Assembly (NCBI RefSeq): GCF_001461825.1
Contig: NZ_LLZC01000020.1
Coordinates: 1-64,000 of the forward strand
DNA from: Bacillus velezensis
GTDB taxonomy: Bacteria; Bacillota; Bacilli; Bacillales; Bacillaceae
Direction: 5' to 3'
DNA: 64,000 nt
In this document: in pieces, positions 12,101 through 20,296 of the stretch
Layout: every line of letters begins with the position of its first letter
Position numbering within the stretch: the stretch's first letter is position 1
Position numbers and translations under genes: made by a program
Notes under the pieces: generated by a model
Told to the model about the DNA's origin: nothing
Database searches by the model: none
The model's input: the letters and a program-made list of their open reading frames with translations, nothing else

Positions 12101-15100
12101 GACAACCTTTTCAGGGGAAATATTATACTTTCCATGACCAATTAAAACCGCTTTCGGCTGGCTATCTTCCAATATATACTCGATGCGTTCTTCTGGATAA
12201 AACGGGTCAATTGGTACATATGCTGCACCCGACTTCAGGATGGCATATAATCCGACCACCATCTCAATACTTCTTTCTGCTATAATCGCAACAAAATCAT
12301 CAGGCTGGACATGGTATTCCCGTCGTAACCTTAATGCAAGTTTATTGGCACGAGCATTTAATTCAGCGTAACTCAATTGCTCATTCCCGCATACCACTGC
12401 TGTATTATGGGGTGTTCTTGCTACTTGTTCCTCAAATAATTGGACAATGGTCTTGTCTCTTGGATAGTCACGATCCGTTGCGTTAAACTGTACTAATTCT
12501 TTCATTTCTTCCGCTTCATTTGTCATGCCTAATTCGGTTAATTTCGTGTGTGGTGCTGCAATTGCTTGTTCCATAAGTCTTTGCAAATGGGAACCGATAA
12601 TGTTTATTTCTTCCTTGTTATATAGCTTTGTACTGAATAGAATTCTAAAATGAAGACGATCACTCTTAAATGCTGTCATTCCCAAGTCATACCCGATTTG
12701 TTCGCGGTAATATTCAGATTCCACATTTAATTTGCCATCAATATTGATACTTGTTCCTTGATAGCCTTCAAAGAAGAATAAGGTTCCAATTAGATTCCTT
12801 CCTAATAAAGTACGATTCTGTATTTCTGCTAAAGAAAGAAAATCGTGATCATTTGCAGCAATTGCTTGGTCCTGTAATGATTTCAACAAATCGGCAAATG
12901 TGTCTTCGTTTGTTGTCGATATACGTACAGGTATTGTATTGATAAATAAACCAACGATTTCTTCAATACCTTCAATCTCTGCATTTCTACCAGATACAAC
13001 CTTTCCAAAAACGACATCATTGGTTGAGTTGTATTTTTCCAATAAAACGCCCCAACAAGCTTCTACTAGCGTGTTCAATGTTACATCGTACTTGGCACAT
13101 ACCGCTTCTGCTTGTTCGGTTACCCCCAAGCTTAACTTAAACTCTTGACTCTGACTCTCTTCTTCTGTTTCTTCTGGACGACCCATATGTAGAATATCAG
13201 CCCTTGTCTCATATCCTTGAAGAAGGTCTTCCCAATATTTAAGGCTCGGCTCTTTATCTTTTTCATTTAAATAATCTACAAATTTTTCATAGCTGCCCAT
13301 TTTATTAGAAGCAGTCTTATTAGGTATTTTTAAACACTCTTCGTCTGTTGCCATATACGCATTAAACAAATCTCTACGCAAAATTGGCAAACACCAACCA
13401 TCTAAAATAATATGATGGTTCGTCATGATCAACCGATATCCACTATTGTTTATTTTTATCAGATTCATACGAACTAGTGTATCTTCTTCTAAATCAAATC
13501 CACGTTTTACATCTTGTTCCTTTAAATCAAGATAATCGGATTCATTATCTACTTCCATATAATTAAATTCCAGATTTCTTTCTTTCAATACAACTTGTCT
13601 TGGCACACTTACTCCCCGATAACAGATCTTTGTACGTAAAATATCATGCTGTGTTGCTAGAGATTCAAAAGCTTTGTGCATCTTCTCTACATCTACTTCC
13701 GTCAATCGCAACGTCTGCTGAACAACATACTTCGTAGAGGATTCATCCAAAAGCTTCTCATAGAGCATTCCCTCTTGCACAGGAGCCAAAGGATAGATAC
13801 GTTGAACTTCTTCGCCGCGGTTTTTGGCAGCTTCCTGTACATAACAAAATTCGCTATCTTTCCATACCCTCTCACCAAAATCACTTGCCGTTGACTCACT
13901 CTTCTGTGCATGGGAGCAATGTTCTGCGACCGCTATCAGTTCTTCTTCATATGCTTTTCCTATTTGCTCAATTCTCTCAGCTAAATAACGACTGCTGTTG
14001 CAGGTTACTGTCATAGATAAACTACCATTTTGCACATGACCTATGACGTTAATGGATGGTCCAAATTGATTGCGAGGATCCGTATCCTGTCCATAACCCA
14101 GTTGTGAAAACTCAAAATATGGATCGCCAGATTCTTTCTTTGTTCCTAGTTCTCCAAGATAATTAAATGATATATCTGGTGCCACTTCCACATCCATTTC
14201 TTCTGAATTAACCATGTCTGCATACTTTATGAGGCCATAATCAATTCCATGTGCTGGCACACGTCGTAGGTTCTCTTTCGTATTTCGAATATCCTGAGCA
14301 ATATTAGTGCCTAACTCTTCTAAAACTACGGGATATATACTAGTGAACCATCCTATTGTCCTACCTAAATCAAAAGACCCTACTGTTTCTTCACGACCAT
14401 GTCCTTCCATCTGTATAGCAAGCGTTCTCTGACCTGTTACTTTGTTTACCGCACGTCCCAGTGCTGTTACAAGTAAGTCATTAATCTCTGTATTATAAGC
14501 ATGTGCACTTTCTTTTAATAACTTTTCTGTGATCGTGGAATTAAGACATACCACGGCTGTCTTTGGTTCGAATTTATCATCAGTGCTATCTTCTTTTAAC
14601 TTGCCATCAACCAATTTATTTTCTAACTCTGACCAGTAAGCTATCCTTCTCTTTAACTTTTCACTCTGGCTGTAACGAGCTAATCCTTCGCTCCATACTT
14701 TAAAGGAAACGGTTTTAGCTGGTAATGTTATCTCTTTCTGATTCAAAGCTTGAGAGTAGCCCTTCTCCAAATCCTCACTTAAAATTCGCCAGGAAATCAC
14801 ATCCATTATCATATGATGAGCTAGCAACATCATATAATCTTGCTCCGGCGTACTAAATAAAACAGCCTGCAATAATGGTCCTTCCGCCAAATCCATCTTT
14901 ACTTTCGTTGTCTTAATTTTTTCCTGAATCTCTTCAGATTCACATGCTATTGTTGTAAAGCCGTACCATTTCTTATCTTCTACTTTCCCTATAACCTGTT
15001 TCTTATCTTTGTACGTAGCTCTCAACATATCATGATGCTGTACTAACGCAGACAAAGCTTTTTGTAGTGCCAGGACATTTAGTTTTTCACGAACCTTAAA

Positions 15101-18100
15101 CACTTGGCATACATTAAAATGTTCAGGATTCATCATATTTTGTGCGAAGAAGTAGTTTTGAATTGGTGTCAGTGAAATCTCACCACTTATTTCTCCTTGC
15201 TCCGCAGGTATAATTTCTTTTTTCGTGGATAAATTCATGGCTATTAGCTTCGGTGTTCTCTCCATCAAAAGATTTCGCATGGAGCTATCGTATCCAGCTT
15301 CTCTTATCTTGTTTAGAATATGGATAGCCTTAATCGAATCTCCACCCAAATCAAAGAAATTGTCATTTACACTTACTCTTTCCATACCAAGTACATGTTC
15401 AAATGCCTCTACTACCAATTTTTCCGTCTGGGTCTTTGGTGCCTCATAACCCCTTATCATCTTACTTTCTTCAATATATTTTTCCGGGTTCGGCAATAAT
15501 TTACGATCTACCTTACCATTTGCAGATAGTGGAATCTCATCTACCTGTATGAATTGTGCCGGGATCATATAATCAGGCAGATATTTTGCTAACTCTCTTT
15601 TTATTTCTGCCAATTCTACTGTCTCATCTGCAACAATATACCCACACAGCTGCTTCTCTCCATGTGAATCACTATAATCAGCGACTACGGACTGGTGAAT
15701 ATTTGGCAAATGATTGATACAGTGTTCTATTTCTCCCAGTTCGACACGATGTCCACGTATCTTTACTTGACTATCTTTTCTTCCAAGGAAGTCTACATAT
15801 CCTTCCTGACGCATGACACCATAATCACCTGTTTTGTACAGATACCCTAATCTATGGTTGATAAAGGCGGCCTTCGTCTTCTCTTCTTCATTGAGATAAC
15901 CTGCGGCGACTCCTTTTCCACCAATATGCAGTTCTCCTGGAACGCCTACCGGGCATTCTTCTCCACAATCATCCAGTACGTAAATTTGTTGATTTTTCAA
16001 CGGATATCCATAAGGGATACTTTTCCACTCTGGCTTCACTTCTGTGATTGGGAAATAGATGGACCATATAGAGCCTTCCGTTGCTCCACCTAACCCGATC
16101 ACTTGTGCTTTTGGCATTCTTGTTTTGATTTTCTCCGGCAAACCAAGAGAAATCCAGTCTCCACTTAGCATCACCATACGTAAGCGCTCTGCTGCAGATC
16201 TCCGCACTGTGTCTTGTTTTGTGCTTTCCAGATACATATCCATAATGGCCGGAACCGAATTCCATATCGTGATTTCTTCTTCGATCATGATCTGGTGAAT
16301 GCTACTCATATCTAAAAGATCTGGAATTAATACTAACTGGGCTCCACTAATGAGTGCTCCAAAAATATCATAGACGGATAAATCAAAGCTCATCGATGAT
16401 AGGGCTATGATTTTATCTTCGCTACCTACTTTGAATTTCTTATTAATATCTAATAATGTATTCACTACTGCTTCATGGGTGATCACAACACCCTTAGGAT
16501 GTCCAGTACTTCCTGACGTATAGATAGCATAGGCTTTATCCTGCTGGCAGCCTTCTAACAGTTCTAAGGCGCCATCGTTATAGGTGGACAGGTTCTCTTT
16601 TTCATATAAATCCGGATGAATCATCAGCTTGATATCACTATGTTCCACGATATATTTTATTCTTTCCTCAGGATGTTCCGGATTCACAGGAATATAAGCA
16701 TGGCCGGCTTTTAAAATACCCACCGTATTTACAATGGTCTCGATTCGTCTCTCTGCCCAAACTCCAATATAAGAATTGTGCGCATAGTTTTGTTCTGCTA
16801 AATAGCGAGCGACCTGATTGGATTTTCTCGCCAACTCGCCATAGGTCAATGTATCTTGTCCTAATTTGACTGCAATAGCATCTGGCGTCTTCTGGCATTG
16901 CTGGTCTATTAATCTTTGCAGTAAATCCCCTTCATAATCTCCTTGTGTATCATTGTAATCAAGCAGTAGTTCAGACTGTGTTACAGGCAGCGGCATAGAT
17001 GAAAGATTATTGTCTATAACTTGCTGCAATCGAAGTTGATACGTTTCAAACATGGCACTGATCATATCTTCATCAAACAGATCCTTCGCATAATCCCAAG
17101 TCATCATTAATTGTCCGTCTCTTTCCGTGACTTGGAAATCTAAAAATACTTGAGGGGTCTGGCTTATTCCGTATTTTATTTTTCCTAATTTTGGCAGAAC
17201 ATCTGTAAATTCCGATTTATCGAATAACATACTAGTAAATACAATTGGCATAATCGCTTTACTAGTCATTTCTCTCTTACTTGCAATATTTCGTATAACA
17301 TCAACACCACTATAAAAACGATGGTCTACTGCTTCAAATAATATATCTTGAACCATAGATGCTCTCTCCCAAAAAGCACTATGAACAGACAAATCAATAT
17401 CTAACAGTAAAACTGATGTGAAATCTCCAATTAACTTCATTACGTCTGGATGAAAGGACTGCCGATTAAATAAAGTTAAATTAAGTGCCATTCTGGATTG
17501 ATTGCTCCATTTGCCCAAAACTTCCGCATAAATTGTACATAAGAATACAGATGGTGTTACACCATACTGAGCTGCTAAGCCTTTCACAACATTCCATTCA
17601 TGAGTTGTCAGACTCTTCTCCATGCGCTGAAATATTGGTCTCTCTATGAATTCTGGCTCACAAACTAATGGTAGCTGAGGTGCATAGGGAAAATCCTCTA
17701 TTTTGGCTTGCCAATAGTCTTGAGCTTTTTGATAGGCGGAAGATTCACGAAAGCTCTCCAATGCCCTTACATAATCTGAAAATTGAAAGGTTAAAGGTTC
17801 AATCTCCATATTCGGTTTCTCATAATAATCCATTATCTCTTGTATTAAAATTAATAAACTGCCTCCATCAGCAATTAATAAGTCAATATCCAGGAAGAGA
17901 TAATTTTTCTTCTCGCCAAGAATAAATGCAGACAACTCAAATAATGGCCAATGATCTTGTTGAAAAACAAAATGTGACCTGTGATTTCTTTTTTCCAATA
18001 TACGTTTTTGTTGATCCTCTAAAGACAAGTCTTGTAAATCTTCAATACAAATATCATAAGAAGAATTAGAACGCCGAACTTTTTGCATTCCTGTATCATC

Positions 18101-20296
18101 AAAAATAGTACGCAGCATAAGCTGACGCTCTAAAACTCGATTCAATGCATCGTTTAAGCGTTTAATATCTAATTCTGTTTCAAACTCATAATAGGCATGT
18201 GTGGAGATGTTGCCCATTTCCATAATATTTTGTCTTCCAACTAAATAGGCTCCTTGTATTTCTGTTACCGGAAATGGCTCATACCACATGTCTTTATTCC
18301 CTGTTAATTCAGATGTTTGGACATCCTCTACCTGTAGTTGTTCCCCTACAATCGTAATTATTTGTTCTAGAGTAGACATTTTGAAAAGGCTTACAATGGG
18401 GATTTCAACTTGAAATCGTTGATTGATTTCATCCTGGAAACGAATCAACGTTAACGAACTAACTCCCATCCGAGAAATCGTATCGTCTACTTTCAAAGAA
18501 GGGATAGAGAATACTTCTTTTGCAATTTCAACGATTTGATTTTCAATCTCCGCTTTGTTCCATGCTGGCTTCTTTGCAGATTCCTTGCTACTCTCATAAT
18601 AATATGGAGCTATTGCGATAACATCATCAAACTCATGATTCTCAAATCGCTCTATTAAAAGAAAACGTTGCACCTTTCCACTTGTTGTTTTCGGTATCGT
18701 TTTTATTGGAATTACATAATCTGCAGCTATTCCAACCCGTTCTAATACCATATCCTGCACTTGATGGGCAAGTGGCAAAAATGCCTTGGCATCTTTTCGA
18801 TTATGTACAAATACTATAATTTCATCCCTGATCGATGACGGATTGCGAACACCACACACAACGACTTGAGACAACTCTGGGATCGCCAATGTTAACATAT
18901 TTTCTATATCGCTAGCATAATAATTCTGACCATTCACAAACAGAATATCCTTCTTTCTGCCCATTACAATGAGTTCTCCATTGCGTAAAAGTCCTAAATC
19001 TCCTGTACAGAAGAAGCCCTGTTCATTAAAAGGGGAACTATCATGATTCATATATCCCTCAAATACATTTTTCCCCTTGATCACTATATTGCCTATGTAA
19101 TTTTCCCCTAAGATGTGGTCTTCATCATCTACAATCAATATTTCTAATTCATATAATGGTTCTCCTACTATGGCAAACTCTGCTGCATTTGGCTCCTTCG
19201 TTTCTATATACTCCACTTCTTGACCAATACGAGCTTTATGACGGTTAATACATACACTTCTATTATGTCCTTCTTCAGGAATAGTAACAGCCAGACTAGC
19301 TTCTGCCATACCATAGACTTGATGGATCGTATTTTCACGCAAGCCAGAAGACGAGAATTTTTCATAAAATCGTCTAATGGTATCCATTGATATTGGTTCT
19401 GCACCACACATTATGTTTCGCACACTAGATAAATCAATATTTTCTAAATGTGAATCCTTTACAGTCTTTATCATCCAGTCTAATCCAAAATTCGGACTTA
19501 CAAGCACCGTTGCTTTTAATTGCGCACATTTTTGAAGATATAGCCAAGATTTCTTTAAAAATGTACCCGAATTTAGAAGGGAATGAGATATACCCGCAAA
19601 TATCGGAGTTAAATGATAACCGATCAAGCCCATATCATGTGTCAATGGTAACCAACTAGCCATGACATCATTTGTGTCTAGTTTCAAACGATCTACTATC
19701 TGTGCCAAATTATAAACTAGATTTTCATGTGTTAATTTTACTCCTTTAGGGTTACCTGTGCTGCCAGACGAATATTGTATATACGCTAAGTCCTGACAAT
19801 CTACTGTAACGCATTGCCCCTCTTCCATATTACATGCTAAGGTTTCATACTCTAAGTATTTCAAATTATTGGCTTCATAACTTTCTCTAAACGTATTTAA
19901 ATTTCTTTCATCAGTAATTATCCACGCATTCGGCAACTGCTCACTTACTTTCACTAACTTCTTGAAAGCTTCAGTGTCAGGCGATGCAATTAGCGGTACA
20001 GACAGAGGAACGGGGATCATGCCTCCTAAAATACAACCCCAAAACAACCTTATAAAGAATAAATTATTGTTTGTCTGAAAGATAATATAAGAGCCCTTCT
20101 GAAATCCCTGCTTTTGTAGTGCCCCTAAGATGGATTTGGCATTAAAATAAAGACTTTCATAAGACTCAAACAATTCAGAGCCATCGGATTGAGTAAAGTA
20201 AACTCCCCTTGATTTCTCGTTAGCATAAATTCCAAGTAATTGATCAAGTGTTATATTAACTCCATCCTCTAATACTGATTTTGTATAGGGTTTCAT
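3194..20296 (-). CDS. Giant NRPS starting with fatty acyl-AMP ligase; thiazoline-forming lipopeptide synthetase
   Basis: A 5700-residue assembly-line enzyme. Approximate domains: FAAL 1-570 (YSSGSTGNPKG, WLPLTHDMGLIG); ACP with GVSSL near 610; heterocyclization domain 665-1090 with the DxxxxDxxS motif DLLIADGGS near 810; A1 1150-1590; PCP with GGDSIKA near 1650; epimerase 1705-2130 (HHMIMDV); C 2165-2590 (HHIILDG); A2 2635-3100; PCP (GGHSLK); C 3205-3600 (HHIVSDG); a heterocyclization C-lobe only, 3655-3900; A3 3955-4400; PCP (GGYSLN); C 4515-4940 (HHILCDA); A4 4985-5440; PCP (GGSSLK); and the N-lobe of a C domain from 5545 to the stop (HHIICDG). Pocket residues read by eye in A1 and A3 are D-L-Y-N-M-S-L-I-W, one change from the bacitracin-type cysteine code. 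A2 (DVWQIILVN) and A4 (DVWCIAMVY) are unassigned. No oxidase or thioesterase is in view. Inferred start unit: fatty acid plus Cys cyclised to a thiazoline and epimerised. ATG 20296 follows an AGAGGTGC ribosome site. Confidence 0.95.
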   Translation of the reverse strand: MKPYTKSVLEDGVNITLDQLLGIYANEKSRGVYFTQSDGSELFESYESLYFNAKSILGALQKQGFQKGSYIIFQTNNNLFFIRLFWGCILGGMIPVPLSVPLIASPDTEAFKKLVKVSEQLPNAWIITDERNLNTFRESYEANNLKYLEYETLACNMEEGQCVTVDCQDLAYIQYSSGSTGNPKGVKLTHENLVYNLAQIVDRLKLDTNDVMASWLPLTHDMGLIGYHLTPIFAGISHSLLNSGTFLKKSWLYLQKCAQLKATVLVSPNFGLDWMIKTVKDSHLENIDLSSVRNIMCGAEPISMDTIRRFYEKFSSSGLRENTIHQVYGMAEASLAVTIPEEGHNRSVCINRHKARIGQEVEYIETKEPNAAEFAIVGEPLYELEILIVDDEDHILGENYIGNIVIKGKNVFEGYMNHDSSPFNEQGFFCTGDLGLLRNGELIVMGRKKDILFVNGQNYYASDIENMLTLAIPELSQVVVCGVRNPSSIRDEIIVFVHNRKDAKAFLPLAHQVQDMVLERVGIAADYVIPIKTIPKTTSGKVQRFLLIERFENHEFDDVIAIAPYYYESSKESAKKPAWNKAEIENQIVEIAKEVFSIPSLKVDDTISRMGVSSLTLIRFQDEINQRFQVEIPIVSLFKMSTLEQIITIVGEQLQVEDVQTSELTGNKDMWYEPFPVTEIQGAYLVGRQNIMEMGNISTHAYYEFETELDIKRLNDALNRVLERQLMLRTIFDDTGMQKVRRSNSSYDICIEDLQDLSLEDQQKRILEKRNHRSHFVFQQDHWPLFELSAFILGEKKNYLFLDIDLLIADGGSLLILIQEIMDYYEKPNMEIEPLTFQFSDYVRALESFRESSAYQKAQDYWQAKIEDFPYAPQLPLVCEPEFIERPIFQRMEKSLTTHEWNVVKGLAAQYGVTPSVFLCTIYAEVLGKWSNQSRMALNLTLFNRQSFHPDVMKLIGDFTSVLLLDIDLSVHSAFWERASMVQDILFEAVDHRFYSGVDVIRNIASKREMTSKAIMPIVFTSMLFDKSEFTDVLPKLGKIKYGISQTPQVFLDFQVTERDGQLMMTWDYAKDLFDEDMISAMFETYQLRLQQVIDNNLSSMPLPVTQSELLLDYNDTQGDYEGDLLQRLIDQQCQKTPDAIAVKLGQDTLTYGELARKSNQVARYLAEQNYAHNSYIGVWAERRIETIVNTVGILKAGHAYIPVNPEHPEERIKYIVEHSDIKLMIHPDLYEKENLSTYNDGALELLEGCQQDKAYAIYTSGSTGHPKGVVITHEAVVNTLLDINKKFKVGSEDKIIALSSMSFDLSVYDIFGALISGAQLVLIPDLLDMSSIHQIMIEEEITIWNSVPAIMDMYLESTKQDTVRRSAAERLRMVMLSGDWISLGLPEKIKTRMPKAQVIGLGGATEGSIWSIYFPITEVKPEWKSIPYGYPLKNQQIYVLDDCGEECPVGVPGELHIGGKGVAAGYLNEEEKTKAAFINHRLGYLYKTGDYGVMRQEGYVDFLGRKDSQVKIRGHRVELGEIEHCINHLPNIHQSVVADYSDSHGEKQLCGYIVADETVELAEIKRELAKYLPDYMIPAQFIQVDEIPLSANGKVDRKLLPNPEKYIEESKMIRGYEAPKTQTEKLVVEAFEHVLGMERVSVNDNFFDLGGDSIKAIHILNKIREAGYDSSMRNLLMERTPKLIAMNLSTKKEIIPAEQGEISGEISLTPIQNYFFAQNMMNPEHFNVCQVFKVREKLNVLALQKALSALVQHHDMLRATYKDKKQVIGKVEDKKWYGFTTIACESEEIQEKIKTTKVKMDLAEGPLLQAVLFSTPEQDYMMLLAHHMIMDVISWRILSEDLEKGYSQALNQKEITLPAKTVSFKVWSEGLARYSQSEKLKRRIAYWSELENKLVDGKLKEDSTDDKFEPKTAVVCLNSTITEKLLKESAHAYNTEINDLLVTALGRAVNKVTGQRTLAIQMEGHGREETVGSFDLGRTIGWFTSIYPVVLEELGTNIAQDIRNTKENLRRVPAHGIDYGLIKYADMVNSEEMDVEVAPDISFNYLGELGTKKESGDPYFEFSQLGYGQDTDPRNQFGPSINVIGHVQNGSLSMTVTCNSSRYLAERIEQIGKAYEEELIAVAEHCSHAQKSESTASDFGERVWKDSEFCYVQEAAKNRGEEVQRIYPLAPVQEGMLYEKLLDESSTKYVVQQTLRLTEVDVEKMHKAFESLATQHDILRTKICYRGVSVPRQVVLKERNLEFNYMEVDNESDYLDLKEQDVKRGFDLEEDTLVRMNLIKINNSGYRLIMTNHHIILDGWCLPILRRDLFNAYMATDEECLKIPNKTASNKMGSYEKFVDYLNEKDKEPSLKYWEDLLQGYETRADILHMGRPEETEEESQSQEFKLSLGVTEQAEAVCAKYDVTLNTLVEACWGVLLEKYNSTNDVVFGKVVSGRNAEIEGIEEIVGLFINTIPVRISTTNEDTFADLLKSLQDQAIAANDHDFLSLAEIQNRTLLGRNLIGTLFFFEGYQGTSINIDGKLNVESEYYREQIGYDLGMTAFKSDRLHFRILFSTKLYNKEEINIIGSHLQRLMEQAIAAPHTKLTELGMTNEAEEMKELVQFNATDRDYPRDKTIVQLFEEQVARTPHNTAVVCGNEQLSYAELNARANKLALRLRREYHVQPDDFVAIIAERSIEMVVGLYAILKSGAAYVPIDPFYPEERIEYILEDSQPKAVLIGHGKYNISPEKVVDLYSASNYEEGAENPEHVNTPHDLIYLVYTSGTTGKPKGVMVEHRNIVNQQMWTQREYPLHEGESLLMKTTCAFDVFAWEVFWWMLAGGKLVILQQGDERQSDKIIKVIQDYKVNAIQFVPSMFNMFLEELDMSKERINTLRYIINIGEKLNAESVRHYNQLREKGQVRAELLNLYGPAETTVNSSGYHCPTDLNVDKVWIGKPISNTQIYILSNEKIAGIGVPGELCIAGESVSRGYLNREELTAQKFIKNPFGSGMMYKTGDLARWIPDGNIEYLGRIDDQVKIRGFRIEPGEIESTLMELEGVSGAAVVVRQDKQGEKYLCAYVVVHTEVEKLDEDTIKSELRKKLPDYMVPLYIIRIDQIPLSHNGKLDKAALPEPEYKSKEYAAPTNREEKLVVEAFEKILGVTEISVHDSFFDLGGHSLKVTLLCNELEKTIGIKLKLSEIFALSTPKRIAERIGSLQYDSFSEIPKIAKAEFYPMSSVQKRLYLLNEIVGPSISYNISNVIKYENTLDKEQLQGALDKLLEREEVLRTSFHLINGEPVQVIQPDARVVLEYKEADTLDIQDEYDRFVCPFDLSKAPLMRVKLLQTPQASYLMLDIHHIVSDGESLPIMMNWISELYEGNTLSMPRVHYKDFSAWQMTQDITKQAAYWKNEFSGEIPILNLNTDFQRPKKKSFNGADVKTKIEEPVFMEIKELAKKHGATEFMIMLSTFMLLLSKYSQQEEIIVGTPVSGRTHVDTQDMLGMFVNSLAIKGNVKQEESFEQVLLGVKEKCLLAYDNQDFQYEDLVEAVDVKRDLSRNPLFDVMFMMPESEIMSGSKSIMSGTWVPMEGKVAKFDLNLMVIHTSEGYVVNLEYSTDLFKQETIKQMLDDYVSLLSEVVKNPEDRLQKLLKKEDVKKEEKDSTQAELDNHANLLARQVSDLMKALHQRDQAYWKKKVGDFPDAPQLPLLSNGSAVNNATVKRLETKISAKDWAIVRNKALDNRIAPSALLCTIYAEVLFKWSNQSNMALSLNLFSNQPFHQDGMSLMGDFVSKLLLDIDLSSHRPFWERTTEIQNRLFEALNHRFYSGVDFLRDLAEHRGQEAQAIMPIIFTSMLRGEVDSFNANIGSRGELKYGINQAPEVFLDFQVAESDGQLMMTWDYVEDLLDEDMIRAMFETYQLRLQQVIDNNLSSMPLPVTQSELLLDYNDTQGDYEGDLLQRLIDRQCQKTPDAIAVKLGQDTLTYGELARKSNQVARYLAEQNYAHNSYIGVWAERRIETIVNTVAILKAGHAYIPVNPEHPEERIEYIVENSDIKLMIHPDLYEKENLSTYNDGALESLEGCQQDRAYAIYTSGSTGQPKGVVITHEAVVNTLLDINERFKVGSEDKIIALSSMSFDLSVYDIFGALISGAQLVLIPDLLDVASIHQIMIEEEITIWNSVPAIMDMYLENTKQDTVQRSAAERLRRVMLSGDWIALGLPEKIKTRMPKAQVIGLGGATEGTIWSIYFPITEVKPEWKSIPYGYPLKNQQIYVLDEWGEECPIGVPGELHIGGKGVAVGYLNEEEKTKAAFINHRLGYLYKTGDYGVMRQEGYVDFLGRKDSQVKIRGHRVELGEIEHCINHLPNIHQSVVADYSDSHGEKQLCGYIVADETVELAEIKRELAKYLPDYMIPAQFIQVDEIPLSANGKVDRKLLPDPEKNIEESQMIRGYEAPRTQTEKLVVEAFEYVLGVDRVSVNDNFFDLGGYSLNVIRLCNELEKSAGVRLPLREIFDLVTPKNIAEQIKNSKVVNTFEEIPEIAEAESYSISSAQKRLYLLDQLTGPGTTYNIPLVIKLKVKPDNERLQRALDQLVEQEEILRTSFHIVNGEPIQKISSDARIVLEHSEVNTADSQYIQDEYNTFVQPFDLSKSPLMRAKILDTPNDSYLFLDIHHILCDAESMPIMLYKIQELYEGRELLTPRVQYKDFCVWQNARDITEQAAYWKKEFSGDIPVLDLIMDYPRPHKQSFRGANFRTQVEENTSIQVKELAKKYGATEFMVLLSIFFSMLGKYSRQEEIIVGTPISGRNHTDTRNMLGMFVNTLAIKGNVCSDDSFEDVLLGIKEKCLQAYDNKDYQFEDLVEAVGVKRDYSRNPVFDVMFVLQDDERESYSDRIQFGTRESVEGSISKFDLTLTMISDSEGYKIDFEYSTDLFKPETIEYMAKHFLTLIEGVLMSPEKKLQDIAMVDMNEEAKILDEFNMTDAEYPDNKTIVQLLEEQAARIPNSIAITFNGQQLTYAQLNERANALARKLRKDYNIQPNDFVVISTEKCLEMVVGIYAILKAGAAYVPVDPSYPEERINYIINDCKPKVVLCGTKEPEADIPIMNLHDEANYKMECSNLVHVNQSSDLMYVIYTSGTTGRPKGVMVQHVNVVRLLKNDKFKLDFYENDIWVQFHSYCFDVSVWEIFGCLLNGAKLVIPSEDTVKDGYAFGELLQKEAVTILCQVPSPFYALIDATTGQTINSLRYVIFAGEALYPTHLKKWHENNRHCRLVNMYGPTETTVYATYRDIDAEAIEKGISDIGKPLPTLKIYMLNGNELCGIGVPGELCITGEGVSQGYLNRQDLTDEKFVHNPFGSGKMYRTGDLARWLPNGNIEYIGRMDDQAKIRGYRIEPREVESRLLELEGINEAVVIVREDKRNEKFLCAYVITETEIEEKDVKIKLSKVLPDYMVPAHIISVDAIPLTSNGKLDKASLPQPQYKSKEYIAPRNEYETLIVQAFENILDIEKVSVTDSFFDLGGSSLKAVLLCNELEKAIGVRLSIRDVFTFGTPEQIAGNIESIENEMFVAIEQASAAEYYPTSSAQKRLYLLDEMTGPNINYNVSDVYAYEEPLDKERLQKALDKLLQQEEILRTSFHVVDGEPIQTISPDARVLIDYSEVDEIDVQTEYDKFIQPFNLSEAPLMRVKLMKTTTASYLFVDIHHIICDGESLPVILHQVNEFYENDETDHE
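6915..8755 (-). repeat. Direct repeat copy B: second cysteine A-PCP segment
   Basis: Collinear with 15339-17179 at a constant offset of 8424 bases, with no gap that I could see. It covers the end of a heterocyclization C-lobe, the whole cysteine A domain and the first half of the carrier. Long stretches are base-identical (for example around 8497-8640) with only scattered substitutions. Boundaries are approximate and judged by eye. Confidence 0.88.
15339..17179 (-). repeat. Direct repeat copy A: first cysteine A-PCP segment
   Basis: Partner of 6915-8755. Similarity drops sharply once the carrier passes its GG(D/Y)S motif and again inside the heterocyclization C-lobe, where the two proteins agree only moderately. 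Recent gene conversion or duplication of the cysteine-selecting unit is the simplest reading. Confidence 0.88.
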
